NCBI GenBank assembly: GCA_029782355.1 | Contig: JAKOUY010000037.1 | Span: forward strand, 186,001-250,000 | DNA: 64,000 bases | Direction of reading: 5' to 3' | DNA from: Actinomycetes bacterium | GTDB taxonomy: Bacteria; Actinomycetota; Acidimicrobiia; Acidimicrobiales; Ilumatobacteraceae | Shown here: one piece after another, positions 23,796 through 33,183 of the stretch | How positions within the stretch are numbered: position 1 is the stretch's first letter | Layout: every line of letters starts with the position of its first letter | The notes under the pieces: generated by a model | The model's input: the letters and a program-made list of their open reading frames with translations, nothing else | The model's database searches: none | What the model was told of the DNA's origin: nothing | Made by a program: the position numbers and the translations under genes

Positions 23796-25222
23796 GCGCG
23801 AGCGCCATCGACGCGCGTGGCATGACCACCCTGGTCTACGGCCTGGCCCTCACCGGCGAGGCCGTGGTGGCCGAACTGTGCCGTCGCGGCGACGAGGTCC
23901 TCGTCGCCGACGACGCGGCCGACGAGGCGAGCGTCGATGCCAAGCGCCGCCGGGCCGCCGAGTTGGGCGCCCGGTGGATCGAGCGCCCGGCCACCGCAGC
24001 GGCCGACGCCGTCGACCAGATGCTCGACGGGGTCGACCGGCTGTGCCCGGCGCCGGGCGTCCCGGAAACGCACCCGGTGATCGTCGCCGCCGAACGGCGC
24101 CGGGTCCCGATCCGCACCGAGATCGACCTGGCCTACGAGTTCGAGCAGCACCGCCCGGGCGGACCGCGCCCGATCCTGGCGGTCACCGGCACGGACGGCA
24201 AGACGACGACCACCGAGCTGGCCACCCACCTGCTGCGCCGGGCCGGCCGGCGGGCGGTGGCCGTCGGCAACACCGAGGTGCCGTTCCTGGCCGAGCTGGG
24301 TGGCGACGCCGAGGTCTTCGTCGTCGAGTGCAGCAGCTTCCGGCTGAACTGGCTGGACTCGTTCCGGGCCGAGGCCTCGGTGTGGCTCAACCTGGCGCCC
24401 GATCACCAGAACTGGCACCGCAGCCTGGCGGCGTACCGGGCGGCCAAGGCGCGGATGTGGTCGCACGTCCGCCCCACCGACGTGGCCATCGGGGCGCTGG
24501 ACGAGGCCGAGGTCCTCGACGAACTGGCCCGGGTCGCGTGCCGCCGGGTCACCTTCGGGCTCCACGCCCACGGCCGGACCGTGCCCGACTACCGGCTGGC
24601 GGGCACCACCCTGGTCGGCCCCCACGGGCCGATCATCGATCGGGCGTCGATGAGTCGCGACCTGCCCCACGACGTCAGCAACGCCCTGGCGGCGTGTGCC
24701 CTGGTGGTCGAGTCCGGGCTCCTGGCGACGGATCAGCTGGCGGCCGGCCTGGCCGACTTCCGCCACCCCGACCACCGCATCCAGCTGGTCGGCGAGGCCG
24801 ACGGCGTGCGCTGGTACAACGACTCCAAGGCCACCAGCCCGCACGCCGTCCTGCCGGCGATCCGCAGCTTCCCCTCGGTCGTGCTCATCGCCGGCGGGCG
24901 CAACAAGGGCCTCGACCTGGGGGAGTTGGCAGGCGCGGCCGGCCACGTGCATGCCGTGGTGGCCGTCGGCGAGGCCGCGGCCGAGGTCGCCGCGGCGTTC
25001 GCCGGGACCTGCCCGGTGACCACCGTGACCGCGCCGACCCGCGCCGGCATGGCCGAGGCGGTCGACGCCGCCGCGGCCCTCGCCCGACCCGGCGACGTGG
25101 TCCTGCTGTCGCCCGGGTGCGCCAGCTTCGATTGGTATCCCGAGGGCGGGTACCCGGCCCGCGGCCGCGACTTCGCCCGGCTGGTCACCGACCGCCTGCA
25201 GCGCTCGGGGGCCGGCCGATGA
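23792..25222 (+). CDS. murD: UDP-MurNAc-L-alanine:D-glutamate ligase
   Basis: Cytoplasmic Mur ligase of 476 residues adding D-Glu. The ATP loop is GTDGKTT at 133-139; the middle-domain segment LAPDHQNWH and the C-terminal YNDSKATSPHA are MurD signatures (NDSKAT). The N-terminal nucleotide-binding domain starts TTLVYGLALTG. The GTG at 23792 overlaps mraY. The third codon onward reads SASAIDARG, so the true start could also be the Met at residue 11. Confidence 0.94.
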   Translation: MSASAIDARGMTTLVYGLALTGEAVVAELCRRGDEVLVADDAADEASVDAKRRRAAELGARWIERPATAAADAVDQMLDGVDRLCPAPGVPETHPVIVAAERRRVPIRTEIDLAYEFEQHRPGGPRPILAVTGTDGKTTTTELATHLLRRAGRRAVAVGNTEVPFLAELGGDAEVFVVECSSFRLNWLDSFRAEASVWLNLAPDHQNWHRSLAAYRAAKARMWSHVRPTDVAIGALDEAEVLDELARVACRRVTFGLHAHGRTVPDYRLAGTTLVGPHGPIIDRASMSRDLPHDVSNALAACALVVESGLLATDQLAAGLADFRHPDHRIQLVGEADGVRWYNDSKATSPHAVLPAIRSFPSVVLIAGGRNKGLDLGELAGAAGHVHAVVAVGEAAAEVAAAFAGTCPVTTVTAPTRAGMAEAVDAAAALARPGDVVLLSPGCASFDWYPEGGYPARGRDFARLVTDRLQRSGAGR

Positions 25223-26424
25223 CGGCGCGCACCACGGTGCTCGGCGACCGCCGGCCGCGGGCGGCCGAGCGGGCCGGCTCGCGCCGCCGCCACCCGGCCC
25301 GTGGCGGCGACCACGTCCGCCCGCCGGCGCGCACGCCGACGGTGTACTTCTTCGTCCTGGCCGCGGTCGTGACCGTCTTCCTGTTGCTCGGCCTGGTCAT
25401 GGTCATGTCGGCCAGCTCGATCAGCGAGGTCAACCGGGGTCGCTCCCCATGGCGGATCTTCCAGCGCCAGGCGATGTGGGCGGCGTTCGGCGTGGTGGGG
25501 ATGTGGGCGACGATGCGCGTGCCGATGCACGTCGTCCGCCGGATCGTCCCGCTGCTCCTGGCCGGCTGCGCCGGGCTGATGCTGCTCCCGTTCGTCCCCG
25601 GCCTCGGGTACGCGGTCAACGGGGCCCGGGCCTGGGTGTCGGTCGGGCCGATCACCTTCCAACCGTCCGAGTTCGCCAAGCTCGGGGTCCTGCTGTTCAC
25701 CGCCCACCTGCTGTCCAAGCGGGCGACGGAGATGCATCTGGTCAAGCGGACCCTGGTGCCCGTGCTGGTGGTGGCCGGCGCCGGTGCCGGGATGTGCCTG
25801 GTCCAGGGTGACCTGGGGTCGGCCATCGTCCTGGCCGTCATCGTCTTCGCCGTGGCCCTGGTGGCCGGGGCACCCCTGACCCCGCTGGGCCTGTTCGGTG
25901 GCGCCGGCGCGGCGGCTGCCCTGGGCTTCGCCCTGTCCACGCCGTACCGCCGCGACCGGTTCACCGCCTTCCTGGACATCGCCGCCCACAAGGACTACCT
26001 GAGCTATCAGACCTTCCAGGCGATGATCGCCTTGGCCAACGGAGGCTGGACCGGCCAGGGAGTCGGGCGCGGCGCCAGCAAGCTCGGCGACTACCTGCCC
26101 CTGGCCTACAGCGACTTCATCTTCGCGGTCATCGCCGAGGAGCTCGGGTTCATCGGCATCTTCGCCGTGGTCGGCGGCTTCCTGGTCATCGCCTACTGCG
26201 GCATGCAGGTCGCCCTGGCCGCTCCCGACCGGTTCAGCAAGCTGGTCGCCGGCGGGGTGGTCAGCTGGTTCGTCGTCCAGGCGTTCATCAACATCGGCGG
26301 GGTCATCGGGCTGATGCCGGTCACCGGGCTGACCCTGCCGTTCTTCTCGTCCGGCGGCAGCAGCCTGTTCGTCACCCTCACCGCCAGCGGGTTGTTGCTG
26401 AACGTCGCCGGCAACCTGAAGTGA
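25219..26424 (+). CDS. ftsW: Septal peptidoglycan polymerase FtsW (SEDS family)
   Basis: Integral membrane glycosyltransferase of 401 residues that polymerises lipid II with FtsI. After a basic ~40-residue N-terminus there are about ten transmembrane helices. FQPSEFAKLG, the loop after TPYRRDRFTAFLD, YSDFIFAVIAEELGFIG and PFFSSGGSS are characteristic SEDS/FtsW motifs. The ATG overlaps the murD stop. murG begins 7 bases after its stop, one of the few real gaps in the cluster. Confidence 0.95.
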   Translation: MTARTTVLGDRRPRAAERAGSRRRHPARGGDHVRPPARTPTVYFFVLAAVVTVFLLLGLVMVMSASSISEVNRGRSPWRIFQRQAMWAAFGVVGMWATMRVPMHVVRRIVPLLLAGCAGLMLLPFVPGLGYAVNGARAWVSVGPITFQPSEFAKLGVLLFTAHLLSKRATEMHLVKRTLVPVLVVAGAGAGMCLVQGDLGSAIVLAVIVFAVALVAGAPLTPLGLFGGAGAAAALGFALSTPYRRDRFTAFLDIAAHKDYLSYQTFQAMIALANGGWTGQGVGRGASKLGDYLPLAYSDFIFAVIAEELGFIGIFAVVGGFLVIAYCGMQVALAAPDRFSKLVAGGVVSWFVVQAFINIGGVIGLMPVTGLTLPFFSSGGSSLFVTLTASGLLLNVAGNLK

Positions 26425-26431
26425 GGGCTCG

Positions 26432-27541
26432 GTGAGCTCCGGCTGCGTCGCCGTGGTCACCGGTGGGGGAACGGCCGGCCACGTCCTGCCCGCCCTGGCC
26501 ATCGCCGAGGGCCTGATCGACGCCGGGGTGCCGGCCGACGCGGTGCACTACGTGGGCACGACCCGTGGTCAAGAGCGCACCCTCGTGCCCCCATCCGGGC
26601 TGGCGGCGACGTACCTCGACGTCGTCGGGGTCCAGCGCAGCCTGAGCCGACGCAACCTGGCGGTGATCCCCAAGGCGGTCGGGGCCACCTGGGCAGCCCG
26701 TCGCCTGCTGCGCCGGCTGCGCCCCGGTGTGGTCGTCAACGTGGGCGGCTACGGCTCGTTCCCGGCCACCCTGGCGGCCCGTTTGGCCCGCATCCCCACG
26801 GTGGTGGTCAGCTACGACCGGCGACCCGGGCTGGTGTCCAGGCTGTTCGCCCGCGGCGCCCGGCTGGTCGCCGTCGGCTTTCCCGACTCGACCCTGCCCA
26901 ACGCCCGGTTCACCGGCCCGCCGGTCCGCCGCGCCGTCCTGGCCGTCGACCGGGCCACCCAGCGCACGGGCGCCCGCGCCGCGCTCGACCTGCCGGGCGA
27001 TCGCTTCGTGGTCGTCGTCGCCTGCGGGTCGCTCGGCTCGCAAGCGGTCAACCGCGCGGTCGGGGCGATGGTCGAGCTGTGCCACGACCGGGACGATCTC
27101 GCCGTCGTCCACCTCGTCGGCGAGCGGAACCTGGCCGATGCCGCGCCCGAGCGGGACGGATCGGCGGGCATCCTGTATCGCGTGATCGGGTTCAGTTCGG
27201 ACATGCCCCGGCTGTATGCCGCGGCCGACCTGCTGGTCACCCGCGGCGGCGCCGGGACCGTGGCCGAGCTGGCCGCCACCGGGTCACCGGCCATCGTCGT
27301 GCCGTGGCCCGGCGCTGCGGCCAACCACCAGGTCGACAACGTCCGCCAGCTCGTCGAGCGTGGTGGGGCCGTGCTCGTCGAGGAGGCCGACCTGACCCCG
27401 GCGCGCCTGGCGGCGGAGATCGACCGGCTGGGCGGCGACCGTCAGGCCCTGGACGCAATGGCGGCTGCCGCGAACGCCGTCGGCGCCGCGCACCGCAGCG
27501 GGGCGCTGGTCGCGGCGATCCTCGAGGTGGCCCGGCGGTGA
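26432..27541 (+). CDS. murG: UDP-GlcNAc:lipid I N-acetylglucosaminyltransferase
   Basis: Peripheral membrane GT28 enzyme of 369 residues that makes lipid II. The lipid-I-binding glycine loop GGGTAGHVLPALA is at about 10-22, NVGGYGSFPA is the second G-loop, and the UDP-GlcNAc pocket appears as TRGGAGTVAEL. The GTG start lies 7 bases after ftsW, and the stop overlaps murC (GTGA). Confidence 0.95.
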   Translation: MSSGCVAVVTGGGTAGHVLPALAIAEGLIDAGVPADAVHYVGTTRGQERTLVPPSGLAATYLDVVGVQRSLSRRNLAVIPKAVGATWAARRLLRRLRPGVVVNVGGYGSFPATLAARLARIPTVVVSYDRRPGLVSRLFARGARLVAVGFPDSTLPNARFTGPPVRRAVLAVDRATQRTGARAALDLPGDRFVVVVACGSLGSQAVNRAVGAMVELCHDRDDLAVVHLVGERNLADAAPERDGSAGILYRVIGFSSDMPRLYAAADLLVTRGGAGTVAELAATGSPAIVVPWPGAAANHQVDNVRQLVERGGAVLVEEADLTPARLAAEIDRLGGDRQALDAMAAAANAVGAAHRSGALVAAILEVARR

Positions 27542-28971
27542 GCGGTCGCCCCGGACTCCTCCGCACCGTGCCGGTGGACCTCTCCCACCGGCAGCGGCTG
27601 CACCTCGTGGGCGTCGGCGGCCCGGGCATGAGCGCCATCGGCATCGTGCTGGCGGAGATGGGCCACGAGGTCACCGGCAGCGACATCCGCGAGCGCCCGA
27701 TCCTCGACCGGCTGCGCGCCGCCGGGGTGACGGTCAACGTCGGCCACGATCGTCGGGTGGTCCACGGTGCGGCGGCGGTGACGGCCTCGACGGCCATCCC
27801 GCCGACGAACATCGAGGTGGCCGAGGCCGAGGCGATCGGCGTGCCGGTCCTGCGCCGCGGCGGCATCCTCGGGTCGATCTGCGCGATGGCCACCAGCCTG
27901 GGTGTCGCCGGTACCCACGGCAAGACGACGACGACGTCGATGCTGATGTTGATCCTCGCCGAGGCCGGGTGGCGGCCCAGCTTCGTCATCGGCGGGGACG
28001 TCACCGACGCCGGGACCGGTGCCCAGTGGACGGGCGGGCCGTGGCTGGTGGTCGAGGCCGACGAGAGCGACCGGACCCACGAGGACCTCCCGCTGCACGG
28101 CACGATCCTGACCAACGTGGACGGCGATCTGCTGGACCACTACCAGTCCAACGCCGAGGTCGTCGACAGCTTCGCCGCGTACCTCGACGGCATCGCCGGC
28201 CCGAAGGTGCTGTGCGCCGACGACCCGACCTGCGCCCGGCTCGCCGAGCGCTGCCGGGAGCATGGCGACCCCTCCACGACGATCACCTACGGGGCGAACG
28301 CCGGGGCCGACGTCGTGGCCGACGAGATCGTGGCCGACCGCGGCTCGATGCACTTCCGGATCCGCCGCGGCGAGCGGGTGTGGGGGCGGATCGACCTGCC
28401 ACTGCGTGGCGTGCACAACGTGCTGAACGCCACGGCGGCCGTGACCATGGCCGAGGCCGTCGGCGTCCCGTTCGACGCCGCCGCCCGGGCCCTCGCCAAG
28501 TTCGGCGGCGTCGCCAGGCGCTTCGACATCCGCGGTCACGTCGGCGGGGCGACGTTGGTGGACGACTACGCCCACCTGCCGGCGGAGATCGCCGCCGTGC
28601 TGGCCGCGGCCCGGCGCAGCGACGACGGCTGGTCGCGCTGCATCGCCGTGTTCCAGCCGAATCGCTACAACCGGATGAGCGAGATGTCCGCCGACTACGC
28701 CGACTCCTTCGTCGACGCCGACGTCGTGGTGCTCACCGACATCTACGCCTCGGGGACCACCCCGATCCCCGGGGTCACGGGCAAGCTGGTGGTCAACGCG
28801 GTCGCGGACGCCCACCCCCGCCAACGGGTGGTGTGGCTGCCGCGGCGCCACGACCTGATCGAGTTCCTGGCCGGCGAGCTGCGGCCGGGCGACGTGTGCG
28901 TGTCGATGGGCTGCGGGGACATCGCCGATCTTCCCGACGAGATCCTGGCCCGGGCTGGGGCGAACGGATGA
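27538..28971 (+). CDS. murC: UDP-N-acetylmuramate:L-alanine ligase
   Basis: Mur ligase of 477 residues adding L-Ala to UDP-MurNAc. The N-terminal motif HLVGVGGPGMSAIG, the ATP loop GTHGKTT at 125-131, and EADESDRT followed by TNVDGDLLDHY identify it as MurC (MurC normally has TNIDxDHLDxY). VFQPNRYNRM matches the C-terminal HQPHRYTR region with substitutions. The GTG at 27538 overlaps murG; the stop overlaps murB (ATGA). Confidence 0.95.
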   Translation: MSGRPGLLRTVPVDLSHRQRLHLVGVGGPGMSAIGIVLAEMGHEVTGSDIRERPILDRLRAAGVTVNVGHDRRVVHGAAAVTASTAIPPTNIEVAEAEAIGVPVLRRGGILGSICAMATSLGVAGTHGKTTTTSMLMLILAEAGWRPSFVIGGDVTDAGTGAQWTGGPWLVVEADESDRTHEDLPLHGTILTNVDGDLLDHYQSNAEVVDSFAAYLDGIAGPKVLCADDPTCARLAERCREHGDPSTTITYGANAGADVVADEIVADRGSMHFRIRRGERVWGRIDLPLRGVHNVLNATAAVTMAEAVGVPFDAAARALAKFGGVARRFDIRGHVGGATLVDDYAHLPAEIAAVLAAARRSDDGWSRCIAVFQPNRYNRMSEMSADYADSFVDADVVVLTDIYASGTTPIPGVTGKLVVNAVADAHPRQRVVWLPRRHDLIEFLAGELRPGDVCVSMGCGDIADLPDEILARAGANG

Positions 28972-29945
28972 GCGCGCTCGTCTCGACGGCGGCGTCGGAC
29001 GATGCACTCGGTGCGCAGCTCGCCGCCGAGCTGGGAGCCATGGCTCGCCCGAACGTCGCGCTGGCCCCGCTGACCACCTACCGGGTGGGCGGCGAGGCCC
29101 TGGCGCTGGCTGCGCCGGCCTCGATCGACGACCTGGCGCGCATCGCCGAGGTCGCCCGCCGTCACCGTCTGCCCACGATGGTGGTCGGGCGCGGGTCGAA
29201 CATGCTGGTCGCCGACTCCGGTTTCCACGGCATCGCCTACACGCTGAACGCGATGGGTGAGCACATCGACATCCACGGCACGACGGTGATCGTCAGCGGA
29301 GGCTCCGCCCTCCCGGTGGTGGCCCGGCGGGTCAGCGCCGCCGGGCTGACCGGCTTCGAGTGGGCCGTCGGGGTACCCGGCAGCATCGGTGGGGCGGTGC
29401 GGATGAACGCCGGCGGTCACGGCTCGGACATGGCCGCCTGCCTGACGAGGGTCCATCTGTTCGACGTGCGCATCGGTCAGCATGGGTGGGTGCCGGTCGA
29501 ACGCCTGGGGTTGCGCTTCCGCGCCAGTGATGTCGCCGACCACCAGGTGGTCATCGAGGCCGAGCTGCACCTCCGCCCGGGCGACCCGGCGGCATCGGAG
29601 GCGGCGATCGCCGAGATCGTCCGTTGGCGGCGCGAGCACCAGCCGGGCGGGCAGAACTGCGGCTCGGTGTTCGTCAACCCGATCCCCGGCGAGCTCGCCG
29701 CGGCGCAGCTGATCGACGGGCTCGGCCTGCGCGGCCGGCGGGTCGGCGGGGCGTACGTGTCGGAGAAGCACGCCAACTTCATCCAGGCCGGTGACGGGGC
29801 CACGGCCGCCGACGTGCGCGCCCTGATCGAGGAGATCCGCGGCATCGTCGCCGCCGAGCGCGGCATCGTGCTGCGCAGCGAGGTCCGCCTGGTCGGCTTC
29901 GACGATGCCGACTCGACCGACGTCGGATCGGGTGTGGCGCTGTGA
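28968..29945 (+). CDS. murB: UDP-N-acetylenolpyruvoylglucosamine reductase
   Basis: FAD-dependent reductase of 325 residues that makes UDP-MurNAc. TTYRVGGEA at about 38-46, GRGSNMLV, GVPGSIGGAVRMNAGG and the catalytic serine region NCGSVFVNP are typical; the final catalytic Glu is in RSEVRLVGF. Short type I/II length with no unusual insert. The murC-murB-ftsQ order is as in many actinobacteria. The stop overlaps the ftsQ GTG. Confidence 0.95.
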   Translation: MSALVSTAASDDALGAQLAAELGAMARPNVALAPLTTYRVGGEALALAAPASIDDLARIAEVARRHRLPTMVVGRGSNMLVADSGFHGIAYTLNAMGEHIDIHGTTVIVSGGSALPVVARRVSAAGLTGFEWAVGVPGSIGGAVRMNAGGHGSDMAACLTRVHLFDVRIGQHGWVPVERLGLRFRASDVADHQVVIEAELHLRPGDPAASEAAIAEIVRWRREHQPGGQNCGSVFVNPIPGELAAAQLIDGLGLRGRRVGGAYVSEKHANFIQAGDGATAADVRALIEEIRGIVAAERGIVLRSEVRLVGFDDADSTDVGSGVAL

Positions 29946-31411
29946 GCGACCACCAGCCCGACGCACCGGATCCGGGCACCCACCCGGACGATCACGTCCC
30001 GCCGGAGGTCCTCGACGAGCTAACCGCGGCCTTCGCCGAGCCGCCGGCCGACGTCCCGGCCGACCTCGACGACACCCGGGGCGCGATGCCCGGCGAGCCG
30101 AGCTCCGCGACCGTGCACGAGCCGGCCGCCGTGCCACCGGCCCGTCCGCCCGGCGACCCGGTCGGCGACCCGGCCGGCGGGGGGGAGGTGCCGGTGTACG
30201 ACCTCGACGATCCGAACATCGATGCCCTGCTCGGCATTGCCCCCGAGCAGGTCCCGATCGACGCCGCTACCGCTGCTGCTGCTGCCGCCGCCGCCGGTGC
30301 CGACGTCGCGCCGCCGCCCGCCGATCCGCCGGACCAGCCTGGCGTCCCGCCCGCCGACCCGGCCCTCCGCCCGGCCATCGATCCTGGACTGGTGGGAGCC
30401 CCGGCGGGGGCGGCCTCCGGCGCGGGCGTCCCGGCGGGGACGGGTGCCACCGCCGGGCGGGATCCGTCGGGTGAGTCGGGACCGCGCCGGATCGTCATCG
30501 AGGAGACCGACCTGCCCGATGCGGTGTACCTCGACGAGGAGGCCGAGACCCGCCTGCGCCAGGTCCACGGGCACCTGACCGAGGATCCGGTCACCACCAT
30601 CGTCATCGGTGACGCCGACACGGACGCCGGGCGGCCGATCGAACAGGTTCCGACGACCTCGCGGCCGACGATCGACCCGCGGGTCCGGGCCCGGCGGATC
30701 GCCGTCGGCCGGGCGCGCGGCCGCCGCCGGCTGTGGGTCGTGCTCGCCGCCCTGAGCGTGCTGGCCGTGCTCGTCGCCGGGCTGGCCGTGCTCGGATCGT
30801 CGTGGTTCGAGGTCACCCAGGTGGACGTGCAGGGCTCGTCCTACAGCAAGCCCGACGTCGACCAGGTGCTGGAGTCGGTGCGCGGCCGTCCGGTGCTGCT
30901 GGTCGACACCGTCCAGCTGGAGCATCGCCTCGAAGCGACGCCATGGGTCGAGATGGCCTCGGTGTCGACCGACTTCCCGCACGGCCTGTTCGTCGACATC
31001 CGCGAGCGCCGTCCGGTGGCCTACTACCTCGGCTCGGATCACCGCGCCCGGGCCATCGATCGCGACGCCCGGGTGATCGCCGTGCTCGATGGCGTCCCCC
31101 TCGACTATCCGGAGATCACCGGCTCGGCCCCCGATCTCGGTCCGGGCCAGTCGGCCGGGGCGACCTTCGCCGGGGCGGCCGAGGTGATCCTGTCGCTGCC
31201 CCCGGAGCTGCGGGCGCAGATGGACACGGTGGGGGCCGACGCCTCGGCCGGGGTCGTGTCGCTGCGGCTGAAGACGGGAGCCATCGTCCGGCTCGGTGCG
31301 CCCACCGACCTGACCCGCAAGCTGGCCCGGTTGCTGATCGTCGTCCGCCTGCCGGGGTTCAAGAAGCTGCGGATCATCGACGTCAGCACGACCGACGTGT
31401 CGACGTCCTGA
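29942..31411 (+). CDS. ftsQ: FtsQ division protein with a long acidic cytoplasmic tail
   Basis: Bitopic divisome protein of 489 residues. About 255 residues of Asp/Glu/Pro/Ala-rich, probably disordered cytoplasmic sequence precede a basic RARRIAVGRARGRRR patch and one transmembrane helix (about 263-283). The extracytoplasmic POTRA domain starts FEVTQVDVQGSSYS, followed by the FtsQ beta domain. Typical FtsQ tails are under 150 residues, so this one is long. No ftsA follows, as usual in actinobacteria. The GTG overlaps murB. Confidence 0.92.
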   Translation: MSDHQPDAPDPGTHPDDHVPPEVLDELTAAFAEPPADVPADLDDTRGAMPGEPSSATVHEPAAVPPARPPGDPVGDPAGGGEVPVYDLDDPNIDALLGIAPEQVPIDAATAAAAAAAAGADVAPPPADPPDQPGVPPADPALRPAIDPGLVGAPAGAASGAGVPAGTGATAGRDPSGESGPRRIVIEETDLPDAVYLDEEAETRLRQVHGHLTEDPVTTIVIGDADTDAGRPIEQVPTTSRPTIDPRVRARRIAVGRARGRRRLWVVLAALSVLAVLVAGLAVLGSSWFEVTQVDVQGSSYSKPDVDQVLESVRGRPVLLVDTVQLEHRLEATPWVEMASVSTDFPHGLFVDIRERRPVAYYLGSDHRARAIDRDARVIAVLDGVPLDYPEITGSAPDLGPGQSAGATFAGAAEVILSLPPELRAQMDTVGADASAGVVSLRLKTGAIVRLGAPTDLTRKLARLLIVVRLPGFKKLRIIDVSTTDVSTS

Positions 31412-31447
31412 GCGGCCCCGTTCCACGGATCACCCGTCGGGCCTGGC

Positions 31448-31453
31448 TACACT
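31448..31453 (+). promoter_or_regulatory. Possible -10 hexamer of ftsZ
   Basis: TACACT lies within the 183-base ftsQ-ftsZ gap, which suggests ftsZ has its own promoter with a leader of about 135 bases. No clear -35 element is seen. The rest of the gap holds only the ribosome binding site. Confidence 0.4.
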
Positions 31454-31594
31454 TTCGCCGAGGCCCGTCGCCGGTCGTCGAGCCCAGTTCACCATGACTC
31501 TCGCGCCCACGACTCTCGTGTCCCTGTCACGCCGCATGCCGACAGCACCCGGCCACCGGCGGGTGGGCTCGTCTTCACCTTCGGAGGATTCCTG

Positions 31595-32707
31595 ATGGCC
31601 GCCGCCCCGCAGAACTATCTGGCCGTCATCAAGGTGATCGGCGTGGGAGGCGGCGGCGTCAACGCCGTCAACCGGATGATCGATGCCGGCCTGAAGGGCG
31701 TGGAGTTCATCGCCGTCAACACCGACGCCCAAGCGCTCCTGATGAGCGACGCCGACGTCAAGTTGGACATCGGTCGTGATCTCACCCGCGGGCTGGGCGC
31801 CGGCAGCGACCCGGAGGTCGGACGCAACGCCGCCGAGGCCCACCGGGAAGAGATCGAGGAGATGATCAAGGGCTCGGACATGGTGTTCATCACCGCCGGC
31901 GAGGGCGGTGGCACCGGGACGGGCGCGGCCCCGGTCATCGCCGACCTGGCCCGCTCGATGGGCGCGCTGACCATCGGTGTGGTGACCCGGCCGTTCAGCT
32001 TCGAGGGTCGCCGCCGGGCGGTGCAGGCCGACAGCGGCGTGCAGCGACTGAAGGAGAAGGTCGACACCCTCATCGTCATCCCCAACGACCGCTTGCTCAC
32101 CGTGGCCAACGAGAAGACGAGCGTGCTCAACGCGTTCAAGATGGCCGACGAGGTCCTGCTGCAGGGCGTGTCCGGCATCACCAACCTGATCACCACGCCC
32201 GGCCTGATCAACACCGACTTCGCCGACGTGAAGATGATCCTGTCCAGTGCCGGATCGGCGTTGATGGGCATCGGCCACGCCAGCGGCGAGAACCGCGCCG
32301 TGACCGCGGCGAAGGCGGCGATCTCCAGCCCGCTGCTGGAGGCGGCCATCGACGGCGCCCGCGGCATCCTGCTGAACATCACCGGCCCGTCCAGCATGGG
32401 CCTGTTCGAGATGAACGCCGCCGCCGAGATCATCCACGGCGTGGCCCACCAGGACTCCAACATCATCTTCGGCACCGTCATCGACGACGAGCTCGGCGAC
32501 GAGGTCAAGGTCACCGTCATCGCCGCCGGCTTCGACCGTTGGGACGGTCCGGCCGGGTCGGCCCCGGGGACCCGGCCGCAGCTGCGCCCCGTGGAGCCGC
32601 CCCCCACCACGTCGCTGAAGGACCTGTTCGCCGAGCCGGCCGCCCCGGCCGATGATCCGCTCGACGACGGCGACGACGACTTCGACGTCCCGTCCTTCCT
32701 GCGCTAG
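31595..32707 (+). CDS. ftsZ: Cell division GTPase FtsZ
   Basis: Tubulin-like GTPase of 370 residues that forms the Z-ring. The nucleotide-binding motifs are [12 protein letters not shown], the tubulin signature GGGTGTG at 104-110 and NFADV-type [10 protein letters not shown]. The C-terminal linker is short and acidic, ending in the conserved peptide FDVPSFLR that should bind SepF. The ATG at 31595 has GGAGG at about 31584-31588. Its own upstream gap sets it apart from the overlapped mur genes. Confidence 0.98.
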   Translation: MAAAPQNYLAVIKVIGVGGGGVNAVNRMIDAGLKGVEFIAVNTDAQALLMSDADVKLDIGRDLTRGLGAGSDPEVGRNAAEAHREEIEEMIKGSDMVFITAGEGGGTGTGAAPVIADLARSMGALTIGVVTRPFSFEGRRRAVQADSGVQRLKEKVDTLIVIPNDRLLTVANEKTSVLNAFKMADEVLLQGVSGITNLITTPGLINTDFADVKMILSSAGSALMGIGHASGENRAVTAAKAAISSPLLEAAIDGARGILLNITGPSSMGLFEMNAAAEIIHGVAHQDSNIIFGTVIDDELGDEVKVTVIAAGFDRWDGPAGSAPGTRPQLRPVEPPPTTSLKDLFAEPAAPADDPLDDGDDDFDVPSFLR

Positions 32708-32717
32708 GCCGGCGATC

Positions 32718-32723
32718 TAGTCT
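32718..32723 (+). promoter_or_regulatory. Possible -10 hexamer of the secreted-protein gene
   Basis: TAGTCT lies 11 bases after the ftsZ stop, giving a leader of about 57 bases that includes the hairpin at 32729-32745. Confidence 0.38.
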
Positions 32724-32728
32724 GGCCC

Positions 32729-32745
32729 GGCGGACGGTATCCGCC
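32729..32745 (+). other. Hairpin between ftsZ and the secreted-protein gene
   Basis: GGCGGA (32729-32734) and TCCGCC (32740-32745) form a perfect 6-bp stem with a 5-base loop. There is no T-tract. It may be a weak ftsZ terminator or part of the next leader. Confidence 0.45.
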
Positions 32746-32787
32746 GTCGCACGGGCAGGGGCCTCGGCCCCGAGAAGGACGGACAAG

Positions 32788-33183
32788 ATGGGAACGATTG
32801 CTCGCCGGGCGCGGCGCGCCCTGGTCGCCGTGACGATGGTGGGGGCCCTGGGCGTCGCCCAGGATGCGTCGGCCGCGACACGTGAGTGGCACAACATGGT
32901 CGACCCGACCCACAGCCTGCCGGTGAACGTGCGCGGCACGGCCTGCACGGCGCCGTTCACGGTGTCGCGGACGAAGTGGAACACGATCATCGGGTGCAAC
33001 CCGTACTTCACCTCGACGGGCACGGTGGCCATGCACTGGTCGTTCCTGCGCATCGACGTCAACTCCGGCGACCTCTGCACGTCGGACGGCTGGTTGTACC
33101 CGGCGTCTTCGCTCACCCGCACCTACATGGGGAACTGCGCCGGGATCCACGGGCCACGGGTCCCCTGGCCGCCGATCACTTGA
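32788..33183 (+). CDS. Secreted cysteine-containing protein of unknown function
   Basis: A 131-residue protein with a clear Sec signal peptide: basic start (RRARR), hydrophobic core VAVTMVGALGV, and likely cleavage after ASA at about residues 28-30. The mature ~100 residues contain four cysteines (about 53, 70, 97 and 117), suggesting two disulfides, and many Trp/Tyr/Thr residues. I do not recognise a family. In Streptomyces the place between ftsZ and the yggS-type gene is held by ylmD. The ATG has AAGGA upstream. Its stop overlaps the TTG of the next gene. Confidence 0.78.
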   Translation: MGTIARRARRALVAVTMVGALGVAQDASAATREWHNMVDPTHSLPVNVRGTACTAPFTVSRTKWNTIIGCNPYFTSTGTVAMHWSFLRIDVNSGDLCTSDGWLYPASSLTRTYMGNCAGIHGPRVPWPPIT

